DNA of 64,000 nt from Streptomyces griseorubiginosus (GTDB lineage: Bacteria; Actinomycetota; Actinomycetes; Streptomycetales; Streptomycetaceae): NCBI RefSeq assembly GCF_001514195.1, contig NZ_KQ948734.1, positions 1,121,076 to 1,185,075 of the forward strand, read 5' to 3'. Made by a program: the position numbers and the translations under genes. The notes beneath the pieces are model-generated. The model was not told the DNA's origin. It did not search any database and saw only the letters and a program-made list of their open reading frames with translations. This document shows, one piece after another, positions 7,682 through 16,192 of this stretch. Position 1 is the first letter of the stretch. Every line of letters starts with the position of its first letter.

Positions 7682-8482
7682 TCATGCCCGGCCCCGGTCC
7701 CGGCCCCGGAGCCGTACCGTCCAGCGGCCGTCGTGCCGCTCCAGCACCAGCGGCAGGTCGAAGCACTTGCCGACCTGGTCGCCGGTCAGGACGTGCGACG
7801 CCGGGCCCCGCGCGAGGACCCGGCCCTCGCGCAGCAGCAACGCGTGGGTGGTGCCGGGCGGCAGCTCCTCCAGGTGATGCGTGACCAGGACCGTCGCCAA
7901 CGCCGGGTGCTCCCGGCGCAGTTCGCCCAGCGCGTCGATCAACTGCTCGCGGCCCGGCAGGTCGAGGCCGGTCGCCGGTTCGTCGAGCAGCAGCAGCCGC
8001 GGCTGCGGCATCAGCGCGCGGGCGATGAGCGTACGGCCGCGCTGCCCCTGCGAGAGCGTCGGCCAGCGGGCGTCGGCGAGGCCCGCGAGGCCGAGGGTGG
8101 CGATGAGACGGTCGGCCTGACGCAGCTGCTCCGGACTCGGCCGCCAACGGGGGAGCGGGGCAACGGAGTTGGTCAGCCCGGTCAGGACGACGTCCCGGAC
8201 CCGCAGCGGTGCGCCGAGCGGATGGCGCGGGTCGACGTGACCGACCTCGGCCCGCAGCTCCCGCAGGTCCACCCGGCCCAGTCGGCGGCCCAGCACCTCG
8301 ACCGTGCCGCCGGTGGGGTGCACCCTGGCGCCCAGCAGGCCGAGCAGCGTGGACTTGCCCGCGCCGTTGGCGCCCAACAGCGCCCAGTGCTCGCCGGCCC
8401 GTACGGTCAGGGAGACCTCCTGGAGGATCGGCCTGCCGTCCCTGACCACCCGCACGTCCTCGGCGCGCAGGACCTCCGTCAC
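7682..8482 (-). CDS. ABC transporter ATP-binding protein
   Basis: Stand-alone ABC ATPase of 266 residues. The Walker A sequence GANGAGKST, signature LSQGQ, Walker [13 protein letters not shown] and H-loop VTHHLEE are all present. GTG 8482 is the start because it forms a GTGA overlap with the leuA stop, implying translational coupling. No permease or substrate-binding gene lies nearby, so it may serve an unlinked transporter or act as a non-transport ATPase (YlmA/ModF-like proteins are similar in size). Why it is coupled to leucine synthesis is not evident. Confidence 0.88.
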   Translation of the reverse strand: MTEVLRAEDVRVVRDGRPILQEVSLTVRAGEHWALLGANGAGKSTLLGLLGARVHPTGGTVEVLGRRLGRVDLRELRAEVGHVDPRHPLGAPLRVRDVVLTGLTNSVAPLPRWRPSPEQLRQADRLIATLGLAGLADARWPTLSQGQRGRTLIARALMPQPRLLLLDEPATGLDLPGREQLIDALGELRREHPALATVLVTHHLEELPPGTTHALLLREGRVLARGPASHVLTGDQVGKCFDLPLVLERHDGRWTVRLRGRDRGRA

Positions 8483-10224
8483 CGCAGCGCCCGGTTCACC
8501 GCGGACAGCACGGCCCGGACCCCGGCGGCCGGGCCCGTACCGGCGCCCCAGACGGTCGTACGGCCGCCGACGCGGCACTCCGCGTAGGCCGCCGTGCCGT
8601 CCTCGGTGAAGTCGACGACCTCGACGGTGTGCCCGGCACCGGCGAGTGCGTCCACGAAGGCCGACAGCGGACCGGTGCCCGTGCCCTCGTGGTCGCCGAC
8701 CCTGCCGTCGCACTCCAGCGTGCCGACGAAGCGGTGCACGCCGGGCGCCTCCTCGTACACGGTCCCCTCGTGCAGCCGGACCTCGCCCTCCGTGAGATAG
8801 GTGGCCCGGAACAGCTCGTACAGCTCCTGCGGGTCCATCTCCCGGCCGCTCGCGTCGGTGGCCTCCTGAACGGTCCTGGCGAACTCGGGGCGCATGCGGG
8901 GCGGCAGGTCGATGCCGTGCCGGGTGCGCAGCAGATACGCCGTTCCGCCCTTGCCGGACTGGGAGTTGACGCGGATGACCGCCTCGTAGCTGCGTCCGAT
9001 GTCGGCCGGGTCGATCGGCAGGTACGGCACCTGCCAGGGCTCCTCCGGGTGCGCGTCGCGGTGGGCGAGGCCCTTGCTGATCGCGTCCTGGTGGGTGCCC
9101 GAGAAGGCGGTGTGCACGAGCTCGCCCGCGTACGGGTGACGGGGGTGCACCGGGAGCCGGTTGCAGTGCTCGACGGTCGCCTTCACCGCGTCGATGTCAC
9201 TGAAGTCGACCATGGGGTCCACCCCTTGGGCGTACAGGTTCATCGCGAGGGTCACCAGGTCGACGTTCCCGGTGCGCTCGCCGTTGCCGAACAGACAGCC
9301 CTCCACGCGCTGGGCGCCCGCCAGCACGGCGAGTTCGGCGCAGGCGACGCCGGTGCCGCGGTCGTTGTGCGGGTGCACGGAGAGGATGACCGCGTCGCGG
9401 CGGGCCAGATGGCGGTGGACGTACTCGATCTGGTCGGCGTAGACGTTCGGGGTGGCGATCTCGACGGTGGCGGGCATGTTGTGCGTGACCGGGCGGTCCG
9501 GGCTCGCGTCCCACAGCTCGGTCAGTCCGTCGCACAGCTCCAGGACGAAGTCGGGCTCGGTCAGGTTGAAGGTCTCGGGGGAGAACTGGAAGCGGACGGC
9601 GGTGCCGGTCAGGGCGTCCGCCCGCCGTGCCATGTGCGCGGCCGCCTCCCGCACGGTCTCCCACACCTCCTTCCGGTCCCGGCCGAGGACGACGTCCCGC
9701 CACACCGGGGAGGTGGCGATGTAGAGGTGCACGACGGCTCGCGGCAGCCCGGCGATCGAGTCGAAGGTGCGGTCGACGAGGTCCCGGCGGGCCGGGGTGA
9801 AGACGACCGGTGTCACGTCGTCCGGGACGGTGCCGGAGGTCACCAGGTGCCGTACGAAGTCGAAGTCGGCGCGGCTCGCGGAGGGATAGCCGACCTCGAT
9901 CTCCTTGAAGCCGGTCCGCACCAGCAGGTCGAAGAAGCGGCTCTTGCGGGCGGTGTCCATCGGCTCGGCCAGTGCCTGGTTGCCGTCCCGCAGGTCGACG
10001 GGCACCCACAGGGGCGCCCGGTCGATGCGGGCGGAGGGCCAACTCCGGTCGCCCACCGGGACGTCCACGCGGTCCTGGAAGGGGCGGTAGCGGTGGAACG
10101 GCATCGGGCCGGGGCGCTGGGGGTTCCAGGCGGGGGCCGTGACGGGCGGGGCGGTCGCGGCGGGGGTGACGGGCCTCGTGGGCGGTGCGGAGGTCATGGT
10201 CCTGGTGGGTGGTGCGGTGGTCAT
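8479..10224 (-). CDS. leuA: 2-isopropylmalate synthase
   Basis: Catalyses acetyl-CoA plus 2-oxoisovalerate to 2-isopropylmalate, the committed step of leucine synthesis. The 581-residue length fits the long LeuA type. Visible motifs are LRDGNQAL near residue 78 (metal/substrate-binding R-D), the HPHNDRGTG signature, GNGERTGN, and a C-terminal regulatory domain of about 120 residues that would bind leucine. The N-terminal 40 residues are Pro/Thr-rich with internal repeats (APPTR twice), so ATG 10196 is an alternative start; AAGGA is placed about 10 bp before ATG 10224. A leader peptide with four Leu codons and an attenuator hairpin lie upstream. The stop overlaps the ABC ATPase start. Confidence 0.96.
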   Translation of the reverse strand: MTTAPPTRTMTSAPPTRPVTPAATAPPVTAPAWNPQRPGPMPFHRYRPFQDRVDVPVGDRSWPSARIDRAPLWVPVDLRDGNQALAEPMDTARKSRFFDLLVRTGFKEIEVGYPSASRADFDFVRHLVTSGTVPDDVTPVVFTPARRDLVDRTFDSIAGLPRAVVHLYIATSPVWRDVVLGRDRKEVWETVREAAAHMARRADALTGTAVRFQFSPETFNLTEPDFVLELCDGLTELWDASPDRPVTHNMPATVEIATPNVYADQIEYVHRHLARRDAVILSVHPHNDRGTGVACAELAVLAGAQRVEGCLFGNGERTGNVDLVTLAMNLYAQGVDPMVDFSDIDAVKATVEHCNRLPVHPRHPYAGELVHTAFSGTHQDAISKGLAHRDAHPEEPWQVPYLPIDPADIGRSYEAVIRVNSQSGKGGTAYLLRTRHGIDLPPRMRPEFARTVQEATDASGREMDPQELYELFRATYLTEGEVRLHEGTVYEEAPGVHRFVGTLECDGRVGDHEGTGTGPLSAFVDALAGAGHTVEVVDFTEDGTAAYAECRVGGRTTVWGAGTGPAAGVRAVLSAVNRALR

Positions 10225-10277
10225 GGGGCCGGTGTCCTTCTGCTCGGTCGGTGCACTCGGACCGGCAGCACGGCGTC

Positions 10278-10315
10278 CCGCGGCGGGGTGCCGGTCGCGT
10301 CAGGCCCCGCCGCGG
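10278..10315 (-). terminator. leuA attenuator hairpin
   Basis: On the minus strand CCGCGGCGGGG (10315-10305) pairs perfectly over 11 bp with CCCCGCCGCGG (10288-10278). The 5' arm overlaps the end of the leader-peptide reading frame, so ribosome position on the leader can decide whether the hairpin forms. There is no U-tract, which is common for terminators in high-GC actinobacteria. Confidence 0.72.
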
Positions 10316-10347
10316 CAGCCGAGAAGAAGGAGACCGCGGAAGATCAC
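10300..10347 (-). CDS. leuA leader peptide (leucine attenuation)
   Basis: Fifteen codons starting at GTG 10347: M-IFRGLLLLGCRGGA, stop TGA 10302-10300. Four consecutive leucine codons (CTC CTT CTT CTC) include two CTT, a rare codon in Streptomyces, so scarcity of charged tRNA-Leu should stall the ribosome before the attenuator. There is no Shine-Dalgarno at proper distance. Instead TAGCCT lies 7 nt upstream of the GTG, implying a leaderless transcript whose first codon is the leader-peptide start. This matches leucine-leader regulation described for actinobacterial leuA genes. Confidence 0.8.
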   Translation of the reverse strand: MIFRGLLLLGCRGGA

Positions 10348-10354
10348 GAGAGGT

Positions 10355-10384
10355 AGGCTAGTCACTCCTCAGCTCCTCAGACAA
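10355..10384 (-). promoter_or_regulatory. leuA leader promoter (leaderless)
   Basis: On the minus strand TTGTCT (10384-10379) and TAGCCT (10360-10355) are separated by 18 bp. The predicted transcription start falls on the GTG of the leader peptide at 10347. Confidence 0.6.
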
Positions 10385-10438
10385 GTGAGAATTCGCTGAG
10401 CAAGCTTTCTGCCCGAGTCGTGAGTTGGTGAACCGCAG

Positions 10439-11125
10439 ATGCCGCTGGGTCCCGTCCGCCCCAGTCCGCTGGTCGAGCAGGCCGCCGAGCGGCTGCGTGA
10501 GCAGATCACGTCGGGGCAGTGGCCCGTCGGCACCAGGCTGCCCGGCGAGACCACGCTCGCGAAGGAGCTCGGCGTGGGCCGCTCCACGGTCCGTGAGGCG
10601 CTGCGGGCGCTGGCGGGGGCCGGGCTGGTGCGGCCGAGACAGGGCGCGGGGGTCTTCGTCACGGCCGCGGAAGAGGTGGGGGACTGGCCGACCCGGCTGC
10701 GCCGGGCCGCGGTCACCGACGTCTACGAGGTCCGCATGGCGGTGGAGGTCCACGCGGCCCGCCTCGCCGCCCGCCGCCGCAGCGCCGAGGACGTGACGGC
10801 GATGGAGCGCGCGCTGGAGGGCCGCCGGGCCGCCGCGTCCTCCTCCGACGCCGACTTCGTCGACGCGGACATCGCCTTCCACGCGGCGGTGGTCGCGGCC
10901 GCCCACAACCCCGTGCTCGCCGACCTCTTCGGGGAGTTCACCCCGGTGCTGCGGGAGGGCCTGGTCGAACTGCTGGCCCTGACCGGCCTGCGCGCCACCG
11001 ACCCCAACACCGCCGACGCGGCGCACGCGGCTCTGGTCCGTGCGGTGGCGGACGGGGACGCGGAGGCGGCTGCGGAGATCCTGCGGGCGGAGCTGGAGGA
11101 CCCCTTCGGTGAAGCGCGGGGGTGA
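10439..11125 (+). CDS. GntR-family (FadR/FCD) transcriptional regulator
   Basis: 228-residue repressor. An N-terminal winged helix (residues about 8-75) shows the GntR pattern LREQITSGQWPVGTRLPGE, ELGVGRSTVREALRAL and VRPRQGAGVFV. A C-terminal FCD all-helical sensor domain follows, with the metal/ligand-type motif DADIAFHAAVVAAAHN. FCD regulators usually sense small organic acids. The start is ATG 10439, divergent from the leuA leader with about 90 bp between starts. An effect on leuA is possible but not shown by the sequence. Confidence 0.9.
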   Translation: MPLGPVRPSPLVEQAAERLREQITSGQWPVGTRLPGETTLAKELGVGRSTVREALRALAGAGLVRPRQGAGVFVTAAEEVGDWPTRLRRAAVTDVYEVRMAVEVHAARLAARRRSAEDVTAMERALEGRRAAASSSDADFVDADIAFHAAVVAAAHNPVLADLFGEFTPVLREGLVELLALTGLRATDPNTADAAHAALVRAVADGDAEAAAEILRAELEDPFGEARG

Positions 11126-11135
11126 GCCGCCCGCC

Positions 11136-11678
11136 CTACACGATGTCCAGGGGCTCGTGCGGGCCGGACGGGAGGTCGATCTCCACGGCATCACCGGGCC
11201 GCACCACGCCACCCGTCACGACGACGCCCATGATCCCGGAAAGGAAGCGCGGCCGGCCGTTCTCGTCCCGGTCCACGACCTGCTTCATCAGCCCCTTCCG
11301 GAAGCCGTCGATCTGCGCGCACGGGTTCCGCAGCCCGGTCACCTCGACGACGGCCGTCTCCCCGAGCCGCAGGCGGGTGCCGCGGGGCAGCGTCAGCAGG
11401 TCGACTCCCCGGGTGGTGACGTTCTCGCCGAGCTCCCCGGCGGCCACCTCGAACCCGGCCCGCCGTACGTCCTCGAACAGCTCCTCGTGGATCAGGTGCA
11501 CCTGCCGGAGGTTCGGCTGCGAGGGGTCCTTCCGCATCCGGAACCGGTGCTTCACCGTCGCCCCGCCGTGCACGTCCCCCTCCACGCCGAACCCCGCGAG
11601 CAAGGTGATGCTCTCCCGGTTCGGCTTGCTGAAGGAGTACGTTCCGTTGCTGCTGACCGCGCTGATCGTCCCACCCAT
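11136..11678 (-). CDS. MOSC domain protein
   Basis: 180-residue stand-alone MOSC (Mo-cofactor sulfurase C-terminal) protein. Typical features are FGVEGDVHGG near the N-terminus, GELGENVTTRG, and the conserved TGLRNPCAQIDGF segment with the candidate sulfur-carrying or metal-liganding Cys. MOSC proteins handle sulfur or activate N-hydroxylated substrates with molybdenum cofactor; the specific role here is unknown. Convergent with the GntR gene, separated by 10 bp. Confidence 0.88.
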   Translation of the reverse strand: MGGTISAVSSNGTYSFSKPNRESITLLAGFGVEGDVHGGATVKHRFRMRKDPSQPNLRQVHLIHEELFEDVRRAGFEVAAGELGENVTTRGVDLLTLPRGTRLRLGETAVVEVTGLRNPCAQIDGFRKGLMKQVVDRDENGRPRFLSGIMGVVVTGGVVRPGDAVEIDLPSGPHEPLDIV

Positions 11679-11705
11679 GGGACCAGCCTAGGAGAGCGGT
11701 GTCGT

Positions 11706-12263
11706 TCAGGCGTCCGCGGCCCACTCGCGCAGCGCGGCCTTGCTCGCGAAGTCGGCGACGTCCTTGTCCACCGGGTCGTCGGTGTACTGGTGGAAGCGCC
11801 ACTTCGCCTTGATGCGGGGCTTGCCCGCGGTGACGTAGTCGGCGATCCAGAGGCCGTCGCCGGCGTACGACGTGGTGTCCACGTTCAGCCAGTAGTGCCG
11901 GTTGCAGTAGAGCAGGACCCGGTTGTCCGGCCGGAGTTGGCGCACCTTGCGGATGAAGGCGTCCTTCTCCGCGTTGGTCGCGTGGGTGCCCTCGCCGGTC
12001 GTCTCCCAGTCCACGGCGAGGAGGTCGCCCGCCCTCTCGGGGGCGTGCTTGACGAAGTACTCGGCCTGGGCGGTGAGGTTGCCGGGCCACAGGAAGTGGT
12101 AGAAGCCGACGACCAGCCCGGCGTCGCGCGCGTGCTTGGCCTGGGCCGCGAGCTTGGGGTTGACGTAGGAGCGGCCCTCCGTCGCCTTGATGAAGGCGAA
12201 GGACAGACCGTCCGTGGCGAAGGACGAGGACTGGTAGGCGCTGACATCGATACCGCGGAGCAT
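11706..12263 (-). CDS. GH25-like lysozyme/muramidase domain protein without signal peptide
   Basis: 185 residues forming a single glycoside hydrolase 25-like TIM barrel. It starts directly with GIDVSAYQ (family GIDVSxxQ), then FAFIKATEG, VGFYHFL, and the catalytic acidic pair region LLAVDWE, ending with a WRFHQYTDD strand typical of the family. No signal peptide or cell-wall-binding module is visible, so it is either exported by another route or acts inside, for example during lysis or remodelling. A GGAG site lies seven bases before ATG 12263. No phage genes are nearby. Confidence 0.8.
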   Translation of the reverse strand: MLRGIDVSAYQSSSFATDGLSFAFIKATEGRSYVNPKLAAQAKHARDAGLVVGFYHFLWPGNLTAQAEYFVKHAPERAGDLLAVDWETTGEGTHATNAEKDAFIRKVRQLRPDNRVLLYCNRHYWLNVDTTSYAGDGLWIADYVTAGKPRIKAKWRFHQYTDDPVDKDVADFASKAALREWAADA

Positions 12264-12354
12264 AGGGAGGCTCCTTGAAGTGTCGTCGGGGGAAGGGGAG
12301 TTGTCATGATGCCCCCGATGGGCCGAACGACACCTGGGGTGGCCGCGACCGGCC

Positions 12355-12729
12355 TCAGCTCTCGTGCCGCGCCACGGCGTAACCGGGTACGGACGGCCAC
12401 CGGACGGTGATGAGCACCGACTCCTCCTCCGCGTACCAGGAGTGGTCGACCCCGTGCCCCCACACGACGTAGTCGCCCTGTTCCGCCAGCACCACGTCCC
12501 GGCCGGGCAGCTCCACCCGGAAGCGGCCGCTGATCAGGATCAGCAGGGCGGTCCGTGCCTCGCCCCGCACCCACTCCTCGCGGCGGTCACCGCGGGGGTG
12601 GACGCCCCACTTGATCTCCACGGCCTCGCTGTGCCGCGGATCGCCGGCCTCCTTGAAGTGGCCGAGGAGCCAGCCCCGGTCCAGCGGGGCGTCCTTGCCG
12701 GCGTTGCCCACGTACACGCTGTCGTCCAT
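12355..12729 (-). CDS. Cupin-domain protein
   Basis: 124-residue single-domain beta-barrel protein. The C-terminal half shows a cupin pattern: LLILISGRFRVELPGRDVVLAEQGDYVVWGHGVDHSW, with a G-D and H-x3-H-like arrangement that could bind metal. ATG 12729 is preferred; TAGCAT lies 8 bp upstream on the minus strand, suggesting a leaderless or nearly leaderless transcript. Function unknown; such proteins are often small-molecule sensors or isomerases. Confidence 0.72.
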   Translation of the reverse strand: MDDSVYVGNAGKDAPLDRGWLLGHFKEAGDPRHSEAVEIKWGVHPRGDRREEWVRGEARTALLILISGRFRVELPGRDVVLAEQGDYVVWGHGVDHSWYAEEESVLITVRWPSVPGYAVARHES

Positions 12730-12890
12730 GGCGGGGGATGCTAGCAACTTCCCTTCCGTGCGGAAGCGCCGCGTCGGTACACCGGCCCTGGGCGCGATCC
12801 CCGCAGCTCAGGGCCCTGTCGGTGGCCGGTCCGGGGTGCCGCGGCGGCGGGTCGCGTTGCCTTCGGATGACGGCAATGTTGCGGAAACCC

Positions 12891-12919
12891 TTGACTCGCC
12901 CTCTCCGGCTGCGTAGATA
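12891..12919 (+). promoter_or_regulatory. Promoter of the LacI regulator gene
   Basis: TTGACT (12891-12896) and TAGATA (12914-12919) are 17 bp apart, close to the vegetative sigma consensus. The start point would be near 12926. Confidence 0.7.
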
Positions 12920-12920
12920 T

Positions 12921-12950
12921 GTCTGCGCAGTCATGTCAGCGCAGTCATAC
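12921..12950 (+). promoter_or_regulatory. Tandem operator-like repeats over the start point
   Basis: GTCTGCGCAGTCAT and GTCAGCGCAGTCAT are adjacent direct repeats, each containing a CTGCGCAG-like palindromic core (the second reads CAGCGCAG). They sit on the predicted transcription start of the LacI-family gene, so autorepression is likely. Confidence 0.5.
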
Positions 12951-12994
12951 TGAAACAGACCCCGCTGACGGCTGCCGGAGATCAGGAGAGACCC

Positions 12995-14245
12995 ATGGCA
13001 CGACTGGCAGGCCGCGGCACCGGCACCGCACCACGGAGCATCGACGTGGCGCGGCTGGCGGGCGTCTCGCAGAAGACGGTGTCCAGGGTCATGAACGGCG
13101 AGCAGTACGTCTCCGGAGATCTGCGCCGACGGGTCCTGGAAGCCGCCGAGACCCTCGGCTACCGGCTCAACCACGCCGCCCGGGCCCTGGCCTCGGGCCG
13201 GACCCGGTCCATCGGTGTGGTGACGCTCGGTACGGCACTGTACGGGCCCGCCTCGCTGCTGATGGGCCTGGAGCGGGCGGTCCGGGACACCGGCTACACG
13301 CTCCGGGTGGTCAACACCGTCGAAGGCGACGCCCTGGGGATCGCCGGTGCCGTCGACTCGCTCCTCGACCAGGGCGTGGACGGCATCGTGATCTCCGAGC
13401 CGATCGACGAGGAGGGGGACGCCGACCTCGCGATCCGCGTCGACGTGCCGTTCCTGATCCTCGGGGCGCCGCCGCCGTTCACCGCGCACCGGGTGGTGAC
13501 CGCGGGGCTCGTCGCCCACCAGCTGGCCCGGGCCGTCACCGAGCATCTGCTGGACCTCGGGCACCCGACCGTCCACCACCTCGCCGGTCCGCAGCGCTGG
13601 TACGCGGCCAGGGACCGGATGGAGGGCTGGCGGGCGACGCTGGCCGCGCACGGCCGGCGCGAACCGCCGGTGCTCGTGGGCGACTGGTCGGCCGCCTCGG
13701 GCCACCGCGCCGGGCTCGAACTGGCCGGGGACCGTGACGTCACGGCGGTGTTCGCCGCCAACGACGACATGGCCATCGGGCTGATCCGCGCACTGCTGGA
13801 GACCGGCCGACGGGTGCCGGAGGACGTCAGCGTGGTCGGTCTGGACGACATCCCGGTGGCGGCCTACGTGTCCCCGCCGCTGACGACGGTCCGGCAGCCG
13901 TTCGACGCGACGGCGGAGGACGGCCTCAGACGGCTCGTCCACGCCATCGAGAACCCGGACGCGGATCCGATCCCGGCCGAGGACCCACCGGTCAACCTGG
14001 TCGTACGGGCCTCGACGGGGCCTCCGCCGAGTGGGGCGGTGTCGGTCGGCGGGGCGGTTTTAGCGGGCGGAACGGCGGCGCCGGAGGGGAGGGCGCGGAC
14101 GACGCGGACGACGCGGACGACCGCACCGGGTGCGTCGGACGGTCCGTCACAGGTGCCGGCACCTCAGCCGAACCGTACGACCGCGCCGGGACGGTTGGTC
14201 TCGCCCGGACGAACGCCCTCGGGGGCCCGGCAGCCCACGGCCTGA
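12995..14245 (+). CDS. LacI-family transcriptional regulator, probably of the arabinose/arabinan locus
   Basis: 416-residue repressor. The N-terminal LacI helix-turn-helix is clear: IDVARLAGVSQKTVSRVMNG (residues about 10-30) and the hinge-helix region LNHAARALASGRT. A periplasmic-binding-protein-like sensor follows (to about residue 340) with FAANDDMAIGLIRAL and VVGLDDIPVAAYVSPPLTTVRQP. The last roughly 70 residues are a low-complexity Thr/Arg/Pro/Gly tail not normal for the family. ATG 12995 has AGGAGA upstream. It precedes the sugar transporter and arabinose genes in the same direction, so an arabinose-type effector is inferred. Confidence 0.9.
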   Translation: MARLAGRGTGTAPRSIDVARLAGVSQKTVSRVMNGEQYVSGDLRRRVLEAAETLGYRLNHAARALASGRTRSIGVVTLGTALYGPASLLMGLERAVRDTGYTLRVVNTVEGDALGIAGAVDSLLDQGVDGIVISEPIDEEGDADLAIRVDVPFLILGAPPPFTAHRVVTAGLVAHQLARAVTEHLLDLGHPTVHHLAGPQRWYAARDRMEGWRATLAAHGRREPPVLVGDWSAASGHRAGLELAGDRDVTAVFAANDDMAIGLIRALLETGRRVPEDVSVVGLDDIPVAAYVSPPLTTVRQPFDATAEDGLRRLVHAIENPDADPIPAEDPPVNLVVRASTGPPPSGAVSVGGAVLAGGTAAPEGRARTTRTTRTTAPGASDGPSQVPAPQPNRTTAPGRLVSPGRTPSGARQPTA

Positions 14246-14715
14246 CCGGCCGACCGGTTGCCCGCAGCCCCGCCCCGCAGGCGCCCGCGACCAGCCGTCC
14301 CGCCCGTCCCGCCGGCGGCCGGCCCGCCGCCCGGCACCCCCTTCCCCGATCCCGATGGGAGACCCGCCCACCCACAGCGCGCACCCGCACCGCCGCTCAC
14401 CCCGCACCCCCGCACCCGAGTGCGCGAGCCGACCCCGTCGTACCGGGTCGTCGTAGCGAGCACTCTCCTGCGCGGAGCCCCCGGCGTCTCCCCACGAGCC
14501 GATCGCGACCGGAGTCTCTGCCCCCTCCCGCCCCTCCCGGCGTGAGCCCCCCTGTGAACCGACGAGCGTGACGCGTCCGGCCCCGGCCCCGCGAGGACCA
14601 TCCCCGCGGTCCGCCCCGGCCCCGTCCCGTGTCCCTCGCCGCACCCCGTTTCCGACCTCCCGAACCGCTCGCCGTCGCCGGTGCGCCGATTCCTACGCCC
14701 TCTGCGGAGTCCACC
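14246..14715. other. 470-bp gap before the sugar ABC operon
   Basis: Very C-rich on the plus strand. It holds short dyads such as GACCC-N9-GGGTC (around 14432) and GGACC-N8-GGTCC (around 14595), which could be operators, but no promoter or gene is convincing. GCGGAG before 14716 is the ribosome binding site of the next gene. Confidence 0.4.
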
Positions 14716-16113
14716 ATGTCGAAATTCCTCTCAGCCGCCTCCTCGGCTTCCCTGAACCGCCGCGGCTTCCTCGCCGCGACCGGAGCCCTCACGCTCGCGA
14801 GCACCCTCTCCGCCTGCGGCGGCGGCAGCGGTGGCTCCGGCTCCGGCGGTGGCTCCTCCGCCAAGGCGGTCAGCCAGGCCGACATCGACAAGGCGATGAA
14901 GACGCCCACCGAGCTGGTGTTCTGGACCTGGGTCCCGAACATCGACAAGGAGGTCGCGCTCTTCCAGGCGAAGTACCCGGCCATCAAGGTCAAGGTCGTC
15001 AACGCCGGACAGGGCGTCACCCACTACACGAAGCTGCGCACCGCGATCAAGGCGGGCAGCGGCGCCCCCGACGCCGTGCAGATCGAGTACCAGGCGATCC
15101 CGACCTTCACCATCACCGACAGCCTCCTCGACCTGCGCCCGTACGGCGCCGCCAAGCTCAAGGACACCTTCGTCGACTGGACGTGGGGCCAGGTCAGCGG
15201 GGCCGACGGCGAGGTCTTCGCGATCCCGCAGGACACCGGCCCGATGGGCATGCTCTACCGCAAGGACATCTTCGACAAGCACAGGATCGACGTCCCCACC
15301 ACCTGGGACGAGTTCGCGGCCGCGGCCCGCAAGCTGCACAAGGCCGACCCGGACGTCTACCTCACCAACCTCGCCGCGAACGAGGCGGCCGCCTGGCACG
15401 GTCTGCTCTGGCAGGCGGGGGCCAAGCCCTACGCCCTGTCCGGCAAGAGCGACATCACCATCAGCGTCGACGACGCCGTCTCCCGCAAGCTCGGCGACTA
15501 CTGGGGCGGCCTCGCCAAGGAAGGCGTCATCGGCACCGAGCCCGACTTCGCCGACTCCTGGTACGCGGCCCTGAACAAGGGCAAGTACGCCACCTGGATC
15601 ACCGCCGCGTGGGGCCCGTCGTTCCTCTCCGGCTCGGCCAAGTCCACCGCGGGCAAGTGGCGCGCGGCCCCGCTGCCGCAGTGGGACGCGGCCAAGCCGA
15701 GCGCGGGCAACTGGGGCGGTTCGACCACCGCGGTCGTCAAGGGCACCAAGAACGCGATCGCGGCCGCGATGTTCGCCCAGTTCCTCAACAGCGACCCGGC
15801 GAGCGCGAAGCTGTTCGCCACCGAGCAGTTCTTCTTCCCGGCCACCAAGGCCCTGCTCGGGGACGCGAGCTTCACCGGCGACGCGCCCTCCTTCTACGGC
15901 GGCCAGAAGGTCAACCAGGTCTTCGCCGACATCAGTTCCACGGTCTCGCCCTCCTTCCAGTGGCCGCCGTTCCTCGACCAGGCGGCGACGGACTGGACCG
16001 AGACCGTGGGCAAGTCCCTCGCCGACAAGACCGACACCGCCCGCGCGCTGGGCGCCTGGCAGACGCGGCTCACCACGTACGCCAAGAACCAGGGCTTCAC
16101 GGTCAAGTCCTGA
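14716..16113 (+). CDS. Sugar ABC transporter substrate-binding lipoprotein
   Basis: 465-residue extracellular solute-binding protein (family 1, carbohydrate uptake CUT1 type). The N-terminus has a twin-arginine-like RRGFLAATGAL followed by lipobox LSAC, so it is probably a Tat-exported lipoprotein. The mature part shows the family pattern ELVFWTWVPNIDKEVALF and DAVQIEYQAIPTF. ATG 14716 is preferred over upstream starts because it has GGAG at good distance and begins the signal peptide. With the two downstream permeases it would import an oligo- or monosaccharide, probably arabinose-containing. The ATPase is missing from the operon and is presumably a shared MsiK-like protein encoded elsewhere. 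Confidence 0.92.
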   Translation: MSKFLSAASSASLNRRGFLAATGALTLASTLSACGGGSGGSGSGGGSSAKAVSQADIDKAMKTPTELVFWTWVPNIDKEVALFQAKYPAIKVKVVNAGQGVTHYTKLRTAIKAGSGAPDAVQIEYQAIPTFTITDSLLDLRPYGAAKLKDTFVDWTWGQVSGADGEVFAIPQDTGPMGMLYRKDIFDKHRIDVPTTWDEFAAAARKLHKADPDVYLTNLAANEAAAWHGLLWQAGAKPYALSGKSDITISVDDAVSRKLGDYWGGLAKEGVIGTEPDFADSWYAALNKGKYATWITAAWGPSFLSGSAKSTAGKWRAAPLPQWDAAKPSAGNWGGSTTAVVKGTKNAIAAAMFAQFLNSDPASAKLFATEQFFFPATKALLGDASFTGDAPSFYGGQKVNQVFADISSTVSPSFQWPPFLDQAATDWTETVGKSLADKTDTARALGAWQTRLTTYAKNQGFTVKS

Positions 16114-16122
16114 CGGCCCGCC

Positions 16123-16150
16123 GGGTCCCGCGCCGACCCGCGCGGGACCC
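16123..16150 (+). terminator. Hairpin between the binding-protein and permease genes
   Basis: GGGTCCCGCG (16123-16132) pairs perfectly with CGCGGGACCC (16141-16150), loop 8 nt, just after the binding-protein stop. In ABC operons such hairpins often stabilise the upstream mRNA or partly terminate, giving an excess of binding protein. Confidence 0.6.
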
Positions 16151-16192
16151 CGCCCGCACCCCCAGTACCCCATCCCCCAGAAAGGCCCGACC

